DNA of 64,000 nt, taken from assembly GCA_001013295.1 (NCBI GenBank), contig LAZY01000099.1, forward strand, positions 1 through 64,000, read 5' to 3'. Origin of the DNA: Chryseobacterium indologenes (GTDB taxonomy: Bacteria > Bacteroidota > Bacteroidia > Flavobacteriales > Weeksellaceae). The first letter of the stretch is position 1. The number at the start of each line of letters is the position of its first letter. Under the pieces are notes generated by a model. The model searched no databases and was not told where the DNA came from. It was given only the letters and a program-made list of their open reading frames with translations. Shown here piece after piece: positions 7,599 through 15,944 of this stretch. The translations under genes and the position numbers were made by a program.

Positions 7599-9791
7599 AT
7601 GGAAAAGAGTGCAAATTTTGTAATAGACAAGAAGGCGAAGCTTGTGAAAGTTCCTACCGTTTTACAGATGGAGAGTGTAGAATGTGGGGCCGCTTCATTG
7701 AGCATTATTTTAGGATACTTTGGTAAGTTCGTTCCTTTGGAAAAACTAAGAATTGCTTGTGGAGTTTCCCGGGATGGGCTCAAGGCGACCAACATCATCA
7801 AAGCAGCAAAAGAATTCGGGCTGGATGCAAAAGGCTATGCCAAGTCTATTGAAAAGCTGATGCAGGTTCAGACCCCGGCCATTATTTTCTGGAACTTTAA
7901 TCACTTTTTGGTTTTAGAAGGATTTACAAAAAATAAAGTGTACCTGAGTGATCCCGCACAGGGAAGATACCAGGTTACCCATCAGGAATTTGATGATGCT
8001 TATACCGGAGTGGTCCTTACCTTTAACCCTACCGAAAGTTTTGAAAGAGGAAATGAGAAAAAAGGACTAATGTCTGCGCTGGCAGAAAGAATTTCCAATT
8101 CCAAATTAAGCGTTATTTACCTGATTTTGGCCAGTCTTTTCCTGGTTATTCCGGGGCTGGTTATTCCATCATTTATCAAAATATTTATAGACAAATACCT
8201 CGTTAATGGCTATTCAGGCTTTGTGATGCCGTTACTGCTTGTGATGGGAGCCGTTTTGCTGGTCAACTCAGCACTGGTCTATATCCAGCAGTATTATCTG
8301 TTGAAACTTGAAACAAAATTGGCCCTTACCACTTCCAGTAAATTTCTCTGGCATGTATTTCATTTGCCAATCGCGTTTTTTACCCAACGTTACAGTGGTG
8401 AAATAGGCAATAGGGTTTCACTTAATGATAAAGTAGCCAAGCTGTTAAGTGGGGATCTTGCCAATGCGGCACTCAATGTAATAGTAGTTATTTTTTATGC
8501 CTTTCTGATGTTCTCCTATGATGTTCCTCTGACCTTAATAGGCATATTGATGGCAGGGATTAACGTCGTCGCTTTAAGATATGTTTCCACAGCAAGAAAA
8601 GATGGTAACAGACGATTAAGCAATGAAAACGGAAAACTTCTGGGAACTACCACCTCAGGAATCAGTATGATAGAAACCCTGAAAGCTTCAGGAAGAGAAA
8701 ACGATTTCTTTACCAACTGGATCGGCTATCTTGCTAAGGTAACCAATGCTCAACAGGAGCTGGGATGGTTAACCGTTCGCCTTAATGCAATACCTCCGTT
8801 GGTTACTTCGCTCACGACAACATTAATTTTAGGAGTCGGAGCATTGAGAATCATGGATGGAGAGATGACTCTCGGAGCATTGGTGGCTTTTACCTATCTC
8901 ATGAGTAATTTCATTTCTCCTGTCAATCAATTGATCTCGGTGGGAACGATGCTGCACGAAACAGAAAGTGATATGAACAGAATCGATGACGTGATGAACT
9001 ATGAGCAGGATGATCAGTTTCTGAAAAAAGAGGATGAAAATAAAACCGTTAAAGAAGAAAGCAACAGCAAACTGGTAGGATATTTTGAAATGCAGGATGT
9101 CACATTTGGATATAATACAACCATGCCGGCACTGATAGAAAATTTCAACCTGAAACTGAAGCCGGGAAGCCGGGTTGCTCTGGTAGGGGGATCCGGAAGT
9201 GGAAAATCTACAGTAGCTAAAATTGCTTCCGGCCTATACAGACCCTGGAAAGGAGAAATCTTACTAGACGGGAAAAATAGAGAAGATATACCAAGAAATG
9301 TCATTACAGAATCTTTAGCAGTAATCGATCAGGAAGTTCTTATTTTCAACGGAACCATCAAAGAAAACATTGCTTTCTGGGATGCTACAATTTCTGACAA
9401 AAGCATTATCCAGTCTGCCAGAGATGCGGCGATTCATGATGTAATTGCAGCCAGAAACGATGCTTATGACAGCTCTGTACTGGAAGGAGGCTCTAATTTT
9501 AGTGGAGGACAGCGTCAGCGTCTGGAGATTGCAAGAGCCCTGGCTACCAACCCATCCATCCTGGTTATGGACGAAGCAACAAGCGCATTGGATCCTACAG
9601 CTGAAAAAACGGTCATGGACAACATTAAAAAAAGAGGATGTACCTGCCTGATTGTAGCCCATAGACTAAGTACCATTATAGATTGTGATGAAATCATCGT
9701 AATGGAATATGGAAAAATAGTAGAAAGAGGAACCCATCAGGACCTGATGAAACTCAACGGAGTGTATTCCAAACTAATTGAAACTAAATAA
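7599..9791 (+). CDS. NHLM-system ABC transporter with C39 leader peptidase
   Basis: This is a peptidase-containing exporter that cuts leader peptides and pumps out the cargo. The N-terminal C39 domain has the full catalytic set: Cys29 in ESVECGAASL, His102 in NFNHFLVL and Asp118 in LSDPA. The transmembrane domain spans about residues 165-440. The ATPase domain has Walker A (GGSGSGKST, near 530), the signature FSGGQRQR (near 634) and Walker B (ILVMDEATSAL). At 730 aa it matches the NHLM peptidase/ATP-binding family. It forms a pair with the next gene, 11 nt away. C39 enzymes normally cut after GG or GA, which the candidate precursor lacks. Confidence 0.92.
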   Translation: MEKSANFVIDKKAKLVKVPTVLQMESVECGAASLSIILGYFGKFVPLEKLRIACGVSRDGLKATNIIKAAKEFGLDAKGYAKSIEKLMQVQTPAIIFWNFNHFLVLEGFTKNKVYLSDPAQGRYQVTHQEFDDAYTGVVLTFNPTESFERGNEKKGLMSALAERISNSKLSVIYLILASLFLVIPGLVIPSFIKIFIDKYLVNGYSGFVMPLLLVMGAVLLVNSALVYIQQYYLLKLETKLALTTSSKFLWHVFHLPIAFFTQRYSGEIGNRVSLNDKVAKLLSGDLANAALNVIVVIFYAFLMFSYDVPLTLIGILMAGINVVALRYVSTARKDGNRRLSNENGKLLGTTTSGISMIETLKASGRENDFFTNWIGYLAKVTNAQQELGWLTVRLNAIPPLVTSLTTTLILGVGALRIMDGEMTLGALVAFTYLMSNFISPVNQLISVGTMLHETESDMNRIDDVMNYEQDDQFLKKEDENKTVKEESNSKLVGYFEMQDVTFGYNTTMPALIENFNLKLKPGSRVALVGGSGSGKSTVAKIASGLYRPWKGEILLDGKNREDIPRNVITESLAVIDQEVLIFNGTIKENIAFWDATISDKSIIQSARDAAIHDVIAARNDAYDSSVLEGGSNFSGGQRQRLEIARALATNPSILVMDEATSALDPTAEKTVMDNIKKRGCTCLIVAHRLSTIIDCDEIIVMEYGKIVERGTHQDLMKLNGVYSKLIETK

Positions 9792-9802
9792 AACAAAATG
9801 CC

Positions 9803-12712
9803 ATGCCTGTAAAAGAAAAGATATACATCAATGTTGAGAATCCTTTTACCCTGAATGATACAGACAATTTTTGGATGGTACTTTCAGGAGAGGTGAATGT
9901 GTTTTATACTAAAGTTGATGAAACCGGGAATTACCTGATTCCTCTGAAACATTTCTATACCGTACAGAAAGGAGAAATATTATTTAGTCTTCGAACAGAG
10001 AATGACAATGAAAATACACGGCTTATTGCATTCTCCAATGATGCAAAACTTCTGGCGATAGATAAAAGTAAACTTCTTGAGATGGATCATTTCTTTTTAA
10101 AGAATATGATGGATCGATGGATTTCAAAAACAACCTCCGTTGTCTGTAACAATAATAGTCCGAGAGTCTATACAGTACTGGATGATTATAAGGTAACGAA
10201 AATAGAAAAAGATACCATTGCTTTCCCGTCAAGCGGAATCAACTGGGTACATATTTTAAAAGGAGAGGTTAGCATTTATGCAGAAAGCACTCCTATTAGC
10301 TTTGACAAACTTCCGGGCTTCCTTACGCCGGTATCTAATAAGTTGTGGATCAAATCCCTCAGCAGCGATACGGAAGTAAAGGTATTAAGTACAAGAGAAG
10401 TGCTTCAGGATGACATCTACTTTTTACTTTCATTAAAAAAGCTGGAAGAACATTTTTATCACCAGCTGAATGCTATGATCGCAGTTTATAAATCCGAAGA
10501 AACTAAGCATTTCCAGGAAAAACGGGTAATAGAAGAAGAAGGGATCAGAAATACTTTACAGAAGATCAGATCTATTGTTGCGGGTAATGATGAACATGTT
10601 CAGGCAGAAACCTCCGGCTTTACAGGAAAGAAAAATATTCTTTTCTCTACCTGTGAGCTCATTGGAGAACAATCCGGGTTCAAAATGGATCAGCCGAAGC
10701 ATATAGAATCTTATGAAAACAGCGTAACCAATCAGTTATATGCGATAGCCAAAAGTTCCAGAATACGGATCCGTAGAATTATTCTGAGAGGAACATGGTG
10801 GAAAGAAGAAAACGGTCATCTGCTGGCATTTACCAAAAAAGATAAGACGCCTGTTGCCCTATTACAGACAAAATCTGATACCTATACCATAAAAGACCTG
10901 TCAACAGGAATAGAATCACGAATCAATAGTGAGATCGCAGAGACATTAGAACCTATCGGGTATATGTTTCTTTCCGGGTTTGACGGGAAAATGTCCTCTG
11001 TAAAAAAAGTGGCAGGTTTTGCCATGAAAGGAATAAAGAAAGACGCAAGAGTATTGATCCTGGCAGCCTTAGCAGGTAGTTTGATCGGATTGCTGGTTCC
11101 TATATTATCAGGAATGATGTATGACGACGTAATCCCTACGGCAGACAGATCGCTTCATGTAGAAGTCTTCGGTATTTTGATTATGATAGGACTGGTAACG
11201 GCCGGGTTGCATCTGGCACAGGGAGTACTGCAGCTGAGAGTGGAAACAAAGTCCAGTATCAATCTGCAGGCTGGTGTTATGGATCATATGTTGAGGTTAC
11301 CGGTTACTTTCTATAAAAGATATAGTGCGGGAGATCTTACAAACAGAGTGTTGAGTATTAATGCAATACGTCAGATCGTTTCGAGTACATTGATGACGGC
11401 AGTATTGAGTGGTGCATTTTCTTTTGTGAACCTTATCCTTCTCTTTTATTATGATTCCAAATTGGCCTGGATGGGAGTTGGGTTAGGTCTTATTGCTGTA
11501 ATCTTCATGGTTACCGTAGGTTGGCTAAAGCTGAGATATGACAGACAGGTTGCTGAATATCAGGGGAAATTACAGGGCTTTCTGTTTGAGTTTCTATCAG
11601 GAATTTCCAAAATAAGAATAACAGGAGGTGAAAGAAGGGTTTTTGCGCTTTGGGCAGATCAGTTTTCAAAATTGAAAAAATTAGGGTTCAGCTCAGGAAG
11701 CTACCAGAACTTTGTGGAAACATTTAATGCTTCTTACCCTCTTCTGACCAGCATATTCTTCTTTTCCTTTCTTTATTATACAGTACTTAATTCTGATGCT
11801 GCTACTACGATGCTTACTGTTGGAGCCTTTATGGCATTCATTACAGCATTTAATCAGTTTTTGAATGACAGTTTAAGGTTGAGTATGGCTTTGATAACCT
11901 CTCTCAACGTGATTACTTTATATGAAAGAGTAAAACCGATTCTGGAAGAAGAAACTGAATCTGCAGAGCAGAGTGTAGACCCGGGAGAACTGGCGGGAGA
12001 TATTGAAATGAACTCTGTTTCTTTCAGATACAATCCGGATCAGCCTTTAGTTTTGAATAATGTTACCTTTAAAATCAAACCGGGCGAAATGGTTGCCTTT
12101 GTCGGTGCTTCTGGTTCAGGAAAATCTACGATTATGAGATTGCTTTTAGGATTCGAGCATCCCGAAGTAGGGTCTATTTATTTCGATGGTGATTCTTTTG
12201 ATTCGATGAATAAAGAGCTTGTAAGACGGCAGATTGGGGTAGTATTGCAAAACGGATCTCTGATGGCCGGAAGTATCTATCAGAACATTGTAGGAAACTC
12301 TGAACTGACACTGGATGACGCCTGGGAAGCTGCCCGAATGGCAGGAATGGAAGAAGATATAAAACAAATGCCTATGGAAATGCATACGGTGGTGAGTGAA
12401 GGAGCCGGAACATTTTCCGGAGGACAGAGACAGAGACTGATGATTGCACGGGCTATTGTTCATAAACCGAGATTGTTATTCATGGATGAAGCCACCAGTG
12501 CACTGGACAACAGAACGCAGAACATCGTTTCAGAAAGTTTAGACAAGCTTCAGGCAACCCGTATTATCATTGCCCATAGACTGAGCACGATCAAAAATGC
12601 AGACCGTATCTATGTAATGGATAAAGGAACTATTGTAGAAACAGGGACTTACGATGAGCTGATGGAGCAGGACGGGCTGTTTTCACAATTGGCAAAACGC
12701 CAGATTGCCTAA
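9803..12712 (+). CDS. NHLM-system ABC transporter with cyclic-nucleotide-binding-like N-terminus
   Basis: This is the second ABC half of the NHLM exporter, with no peptidase. The first 250 residues contain cyclic-nucleotide-binding-like beta folds (FWMVLSGEVNVFY; INWVHILKGEVSIYA). A linker leads to the transmembrane domain (about 410-690) and an ATPase domain with Walker A (VGASGSGKST, near 766), signature FSGGQRQRL (near 871) and Walker B (LLFMDEATSAL). The 969-aa length fits the NHLM ATP-binding family, which almost always pairs with a peptidase-ABC gene, as here. The large N-terminal part may select cargo or couple transport to a signal; this is inference. Confidence 0.9.
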   Translation: MPVKEKIYINVENPFTLNDTDNFWMVLSGEVNVFYTKVDETGNYLIPLKHFYTVQKGEILFSLRTENDNENTRLIAFSNDAKLLAIDKSKLLEMDHFFLKNMMDRWISKTTSVVCNNNSPRVYTVLDDYKVTKIEKDTIAFPSSGINWVHILKGEVSIYAESTPISFDKLPGFLTPVSNKLWIKSLSSDTEVKVLSTREVLQDDIYFLLSLKKLEEHFYHQLNAMIAVYKSEETKHFQEKRVIEEEGIRNTLQKIRSIVAGNDEHVQAETSGFTGKKNILFSTCELIGEQSGFKMDQPKHIESYENSVTNQLYAIAKSSRIRIRRIILRGTWWKEENGHLLAFTKKDKTPVALLQTKSDTYTIKDLSTGIESRINSEIAETLEPIGYMFLSGFDGKMSSVKKVAGFAMKGIKKDARVLILAALAGSLIGLLVPILSGMMYDDVIPTADRSLHVEVFGILIMIGLVTAGLHLAQGVLQLRVETKSSINLQAGVMDHMLRLPVTFYKRYSAGDLTNRVLSINAIRQIVSSTLMTAVLSGAFSFVNLILLFYYDSKLAWMGVGLGLIAVIFMVTVGWLKLRYDRQVAEYQGKLQGFLFEFLSGISKIRITGGERRVFALWADQFSKLKKLGFSSGSYQNFVETFNASYPLLTSIFFFSFLYYTVLNSDAATTMLTVGAFMAFITAFNQFLNDSLRLSMALITSLNVITLYERVKPILEEETESAEQSVDPGELAGDIEMNSVSFRYNPDQPLVLNNVTFKIKPGEMVAFVGASGSGKSTIMRLLLGFEHPEVGSIYFDGDSFDSMNKELVRRQIGVVLQNGSLMAGSIYQNIVGNSELTLDDAWEAARMAGMEEDIKQMPMEMHTVVSEGAGTFSGGQRQRLMIARAIVHKPRLLFMDEATSALDNRTQNIVSESLDKLQATRIIIAHRLSTIKNADRIYVMDKGTIVETGTYDELMEQDGLFSQLAKRQIA

Positions 12713-12730
12713 TATTAAGACTCAACAATA

Positions 12731-13828
12731 ATGGGAGTGAAAAATAACGGGGAATTTAAAATTCCACTGGAACTTGAATCATATTTAAAAAATAAATTTT
12801 CTTCAGAAGGTATTATAACAATACCCTCTGGAGAAAATTTTTATATAGACTTTTGGAAAAAGGGCATGGAGATGCAGAACCTGCATTCATTTCAACTTCT
12901 AAAGGACTTTTATCCTCAACTGTATTTTCCTATACAGCCTGAAATCAACAAAACTGAAGATTATATGAGTGCCGTTCTGAAAGGAAAAGACACTTATGAG
13001 AACCTGCAGGAATATCTGCAATTGAATGAGGCAGATGGAATTGGCATCAGGATATACGAAAGTATTATCGGGGAGATTCCTGTCATATCAGTAGATGACA
13101 GCAGGGATTTTACCACTATTGTGCAAAGTTTCCTCCATAAAAATAATCCTGTTGAGGTCCCTCAATCGATGGGAGCTTTCCTTGCAAACGGAATCAATAA
13201 CTGGGCAAGAATTCATGCCCTGAAAAAAAAATGGACTGCAACACACCCTTTCGGAAACTGGAATGAGGAATTTTCTAAGAATATTCTACCTCATCCTGAC
13301 CTGTATAAAGACAAGATCATTGTATTGAGCACAAAACCTTATAGCAACGTTCCTGCAGACCAATTGGGGCTTTCATGTGATGAATGGAAAGCCTATTCGT
13401 ACGCAATCAGGCTTGAACATGAATGTACCCATCTGTATACCTTAAAAACATATGGAAGTGCCTCCAATAACCTGCATGATGAACTTATTGCAGACTATAT
13501 CGGAATAGCCAAAGCTTCCGGGAAGTATCATAAAGAATGGATGCTTCTGTTTATGGGTCTGGAAAACTATCCGGAATACAGACAGGGTGCCAGATTACAG
13601 AATTACCTGGACAATATGCAGCTGCCTGAAGAGAACTTCCAACAGCTGATCAGCATCATTAAAAACGCTATTGATTCCATTGCCTGGTTTGATAACGAAT
13701 TGGGATCTATACAGTCGGATAAAGATCAGATAAAGCGTATAGAAACACTTTGCGAAACAGATCTTATCGACATAGCCTCCGAAAGAGGAGGCTATATCTT
13801 GTTGACGAAGTATAATGAAAAGGGTTAA
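12731..13828 (+). CDS. Unrecognised protein with HExxH metallopeptidase signature
   Basis: The family is not recognised. The 365-aa protein has no signal peptide, so it is probably cytoplasmic. Residues 230-234 read HECTH, a zinc-binding HExxH motif preceded by hydrophobic AIRLE. Seventeen residues after the second His comes E251 in DELIAD (ExxxD), the third-ligand pattern of thermolysin-like gluzincins. The N-terminal 200 residues show no known domain. It follows the second ABC gene by 18 nt in the same direction, so it is probably the last gene of the NHLM operon. A role in cutting the precursor, whose C39 site is unclear, or in immunity by degrading the peptide, is a reasonable inference but untested. 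Confidence 0.65.
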   Translation: MGVKNNGEFKIPLELESYLKNKFSSEGIITIPSGENFYIDFWKKGMEMQNLHSFQLLKDFYPQLYFPIQPEINKTEDYMSAVLKGKDTYENLQEYLQLNEADGIGIRIYESIIGEIPVISVDDSRDFTTIVQSFLHKNNPVEVPQSMGAFLANGINNWARIHALKKKWTATHPFGNWNEEFSKNILPHPDLYKDKIIVLSTKPYSNVPADQLGLSCDEWKAYSYAIRLEHECTHLYTLKTYGSASNNLHDELIADYIGIAKASGKYHKEWMLLFMGLENYPEYRQGARLQNYLDNMQLPEENFQQLISIIKNAIDSIAWFDNELGSIQSDKDQIKRIETLCETDLIDIASERGGYILLTKYNEKG

Positions 13829-13843
13829 GCAACTGATAGTTTG

Positions 13844-14590
13844 TCAGTTAATAGTTGTGAGGTAAAAATCGGGAAATTTCTTTACCGGTTGTTGGGTGGC
13901 GATATTAAATGCTATTTTTACACAACTTGCTGCTGCCAGAAAAGATGCGATCGATAATTGTGGTGGGGGAAGCTGTTTGTTTTCCTGAAGATATTGCTCA
14001 ACAACATCTTCCAGCCATTTTTGTGGATTTCCCCAGTATCTCATGTGGCTGGACACATATTGTACAACACTTACCTCATTAAACTTTTCCTCGGCTTTCT
14101 GCAGAGAATCCAGACCAATACTTTCACTGATTACCATAACTAATGCTCCCCAGCCCAGATTGTAAGGGTGAAGAACAGGAATATTCTTTTCCTGACATAT
14201 CTTGTCAAAAACGATCGGAATATCACTTGAGAAATCCAAAGCATTGATTGCAATATCATGTTCACCAATAATCTCCGATACATTGTCTTTATTGATAAAC
14301 TCACTGTGAAAACGGATATTGGCATTAGGATTAATACTTTTCAGGCGATGGTATAAAGTTTCCGCCTTATAAGAAGAAACATCCTGGTAAGTATAGTTTT
14401 GTCTGTTCAGATTAGATAATTCGATGGTATCACCATCTACCAGAGTAATATTTTCAAAACCAAAACGTAAGGCACATTCGGCAATATTGCTTCCGATACC
14501 ACATCCGGCAAGTAAAATAGAAAAATCTTTTATGATATTCTGCTCTTCTTCTTTTACATACAATCTGTTTCGGGAATACTGCTCTTCCAT
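13844..14590 (-). CDS. ThiF/E1-like adenylyltransferase
   Basis: This Rossmann-fold enzyme belongs to the ThiF/MoeB/E1 superfamily, which activates a peptide or protein C-terminal carboxylate as an acyl-adenylate. The nucleotide-binding loop is LLAGCGIGSNIAE (about 26-38), followed by ITLVDGDTIELSNLNRQ with the conserved Asp and Arg. The Cys-x-x-Cys zinc pairs of ThiF/MoeB are not seen, and at 248 aa it is a minimal E1. In microcin C-type pathways a ThiF relative modifies the peptide C-terminus, so it could act on the NHLP product. It is convergent with the operon (15 bp gap) and has its own promoter carrying the same palindrome as the main promoter, which ties it to the island. Confidence 0.8.
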   Translation of the reverse strand: MEEQYSRNRLYVKEEEQNIIKDFSILLAGCGIGSNIAECALRFGFENITLVDGDTIELSNLNRQNYTYQDVSSYKAETLYHRLKSINPNANIRFHSEFINKDNVSEIIGEHDIAINALDFSSDIPIVFDKICQEKNIPVLHPYNLGWGALVMVISESIGLDSLQKAEEKFNEVSVVQYVSSHMRYWGNPQKWLEDVVEQYLQENKQLPPPQLSIASFLAAASCVKIAFNIATQQPVKKFPDFYLTTIN

Positions 14591-14606
14591 GGCTTATATT
14601 TTAAAA

Positions 14607-14614
14607 CAAAAATA
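14607..14614 (-). promoter_or_regulatory. -7 element of the ThiF gene promoter
   Basis: TATTTTTG on the minus strand fits TAnnTTTG and predicts a leader of about 13 nt before the ATG at 14590. No good -33 element is seen; the palindrome at 14637-14652 replaces it. Confidence 0.6.
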
Positions 14615-14636
14615 GAAGTATGCAGAAGAATTATGG

Positions 14637-14652
14637 CTACACAAAAGTTTAG
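14637..14652 (-). promoter_or_regulatory. Candidate operator site 3 (CTACAC-AAAA-GTTTAG)
   Basis: This palindrome has the same 6-4-6 layout as the two sites near 2350-2398 and the same ATGG prefix as site 1. Its centre (14644.5) is exactly 34 bp from the centre of the -7 element (14610.5), identical to the distance at the main operon promoter. Confidence 0.65.
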
Positions 14653-14778
14653 TTTTAAGCCCAATGATGAAAATAGGAGAAAGGCAATGTTCTTTTTTCT
14701 GTAATCAGGTTTTGTGTCTTCTTGATTTAAAAAAAGGGTGTTCTTAAATGTGCATTTACAAGCTTAGAAGTGCTTTCT

Positions 14779-15408
14779 TTATTTGTTTTTTGCATTCCTT
14801 TCTAAATGTTCCAGCCTTTCAAATATTCCGGCAAAAATATTTTTCTCTGCTGTAGAAACATAACCAACCACTTTGTAAATCTCCTGTGTTTTTGATTTTG
14901 TTGGTTGATTATCAGTTAGCTGTTGAAGCGTTCCGTTGGTGTGCAGGCATAATGTGTTGTGGTTTTCTGCTGTAAGATCTGCCTTATTCAGAAATACAAT
15001 ATCTCCGTATTGGTATTGTGGTAAAAGAGGTTTGTCAGCGGTAAACTCATACACCAGATCTACCGATGCTAATATTTTTTGCAATATAGCAGCGTTGGGG
15101 ATATCTTTTTCCTGATCCGCTTTTGCTTCTTTAGTGTTTTGAATGGTCAGTTCCGGGAAAAGCATGAGCTGATCAATGTCAGAAACACTCACTAATTGAT
15201 TTACCTGCAGGGTTTCTGTCAGTAATTTGTCAAGATTAAGGTTAAAATGATTGGCAACCTTTAATATCGTCTCAATTTTCGGTTCGGCACGTCCTTCTTC
15301 ATAAGAGCTTATCACACCTCTGTTCAGATCAAACAGGTCTGCAAAAGCCTTTTGGCTCAGTCCTTTCACCTGTCTTATTTTCTTAATATTAGTTCCAAAG
15401 AAGCTCAT
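14779..15408 (-). CDS. XRE-family regulator with degenerate S24-like C-terminus
   Basis: This is a DNA-binding regulator divergent from the Psp-type operon. The HTH covers about residues 5-60 (IKKIRQVKGLSQKAFADLFD; GVISSYEEGRAEPKIETI). The C-terminal half keeps the YQYGDIVFLNK strand of S24 domains but lacks the G-D-S-M nucleophile motif, so self-cleavage is not expected. The frame runs upstream to an ATG at 15429. However, the minus-strand -7 element (15427-15434) overlaps that codon, so the start at 15408 (MSFFGTN, 209 aa) is preferred. It probably represses its own gene and the PspA operon through the inverted repeat between them. Confidence 0.8.
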   Translation of the reverse strand: MSFFGTNIKKIRQVKGLSQKAFADLFDLNRGVISSYEEGRAEPKIETILKVANHFNLNLDKLLTETLQVNQLVSVSDIDQLMLFPELTIQNTKEAKADQEKDIPNAAILQKILASVDLVYEFTADKPLLPQYQYGDIVFLNKADLTAENHNTLCLHTNGTLQQLTDNQPTKSKTQEIYKVVGYVSTAEKNIFAGIFERLEHLERNAKNK

Positions 15409-15423
15409 CTTGTCTAATCTTTT

Positions 15424-15472
15424 TTGCAAATATAGAGAATCTGAAATAAATGATTGCTAAAAATATTTGCAA
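15424..15472. promoter_or_regulatory. Inverted repeat in the divergent XRE/PspA-operon promoter region
   Basis: TTGCAAATAT (15424-15433) and its perfect complement ATATTTGCAA (15463-15472) lie 29 bp apart. The left arm overlaps the -7 element of the XRE gene, and the right arm overlaps the -33 element of the rightward promoter. A dimer bound here would block both promoters, the usual layout for an autoregulated repressor. The arms also resemble core promoter elements, so part of the match could come from that. Confidence 0.5.
15427..15434 (-). promoter_or_regulatory. -7 element of the XRE regulator gene
   Basis: TATATTTG on the minus strand gives a predicted leader of about 15 nt before the ATG at 15408. 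Confidence 0.55.
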
Positions 15473-15496
15473 TTTGAAAATTTTATGTTATATTTG
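15466..15496 (+). promoter_or_regulatory. Promoter of the PspA/flotillin operon
   Basis: A -33 element TTTG (15466-15469) and a -7 element TATATTTG (15489-15496) are separated by 19 bp, the standard Bacteroidota spacing. It lies inside the upstream extension of the next reading frame, which confirms that translation starts downstream at 15530. Confidence 0.7.
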
Positions 15497-15529
15497 TGTA
15501 GAAGAAATTTGAACACAAAACCAGCCATC

Positions 15530-15925
15530 ATGAAAAATCAAATATTTAGAACGGTCAAAGAGTGGTTGCTAGATTACGAGTTTACCATCACTCTGGAAGA
15601 TGAGGCTCAGAGAATCTTAATCATTGAAAAAGAATCCAACGGGATAAAAAATATGATCCTTATTATATCAGACTCTATTCTGATCATGGAACAGTTTCTT
15701 TTCGAAATCAAAAACCCTTCCGAACAAACCTTCCGAAAGCTGCTTCAGAAAAACAGAGATATTGTACACGGAGCTTTTGTACTGGATGGTACAGGTCGAA
15801 GAGTGATTTTCAGAGATACGCTTCCTACCGATAATATGGCACAGAACGAAGTGATGGCGTCTATCAATTCACTGGGAATCCTGGTAGGAGAGTTTACCAA
15901 CGAAATGCTTGAAATGAGTAAGTAA
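15530..15925 (+). CDS. YbjN/CesT-fold-like small protein
   Basis: This 131-aa soluble protein has alternating strands and helices typical of the YbjN/type III chaperone-like fold (FRTVKEWLLDYEF; NMILIISDSILIMEQFLFEI; ILVGEFTNEML). Proteins of this kind often precede PspA in stress operons of many phyla. The open frame starts earlier at 15467, but that codon lies in the promoter, so ATG 15530 is used. It is the first gene of the operon, 19 nt before pspA. A chaperone- or adaptor-like role toward operon partners is inferred. The family assignment rests on fold pattern and context. Confidence 0.6.
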   Translation: MKNQIFRTVKEWLLDYEFTITLEDEAQRILIIEKESNGIKNMILIISDSILIMEQFLFEIKNPSEQTFRKLLQKNRDIVHGAFVLDGTGRRVIFRDTLPTDNMAQNEVMASINSLGILVGEFTNEMLEMSK

Positions 15926-15944
15926 TTCACAAAAGATATTTAAA

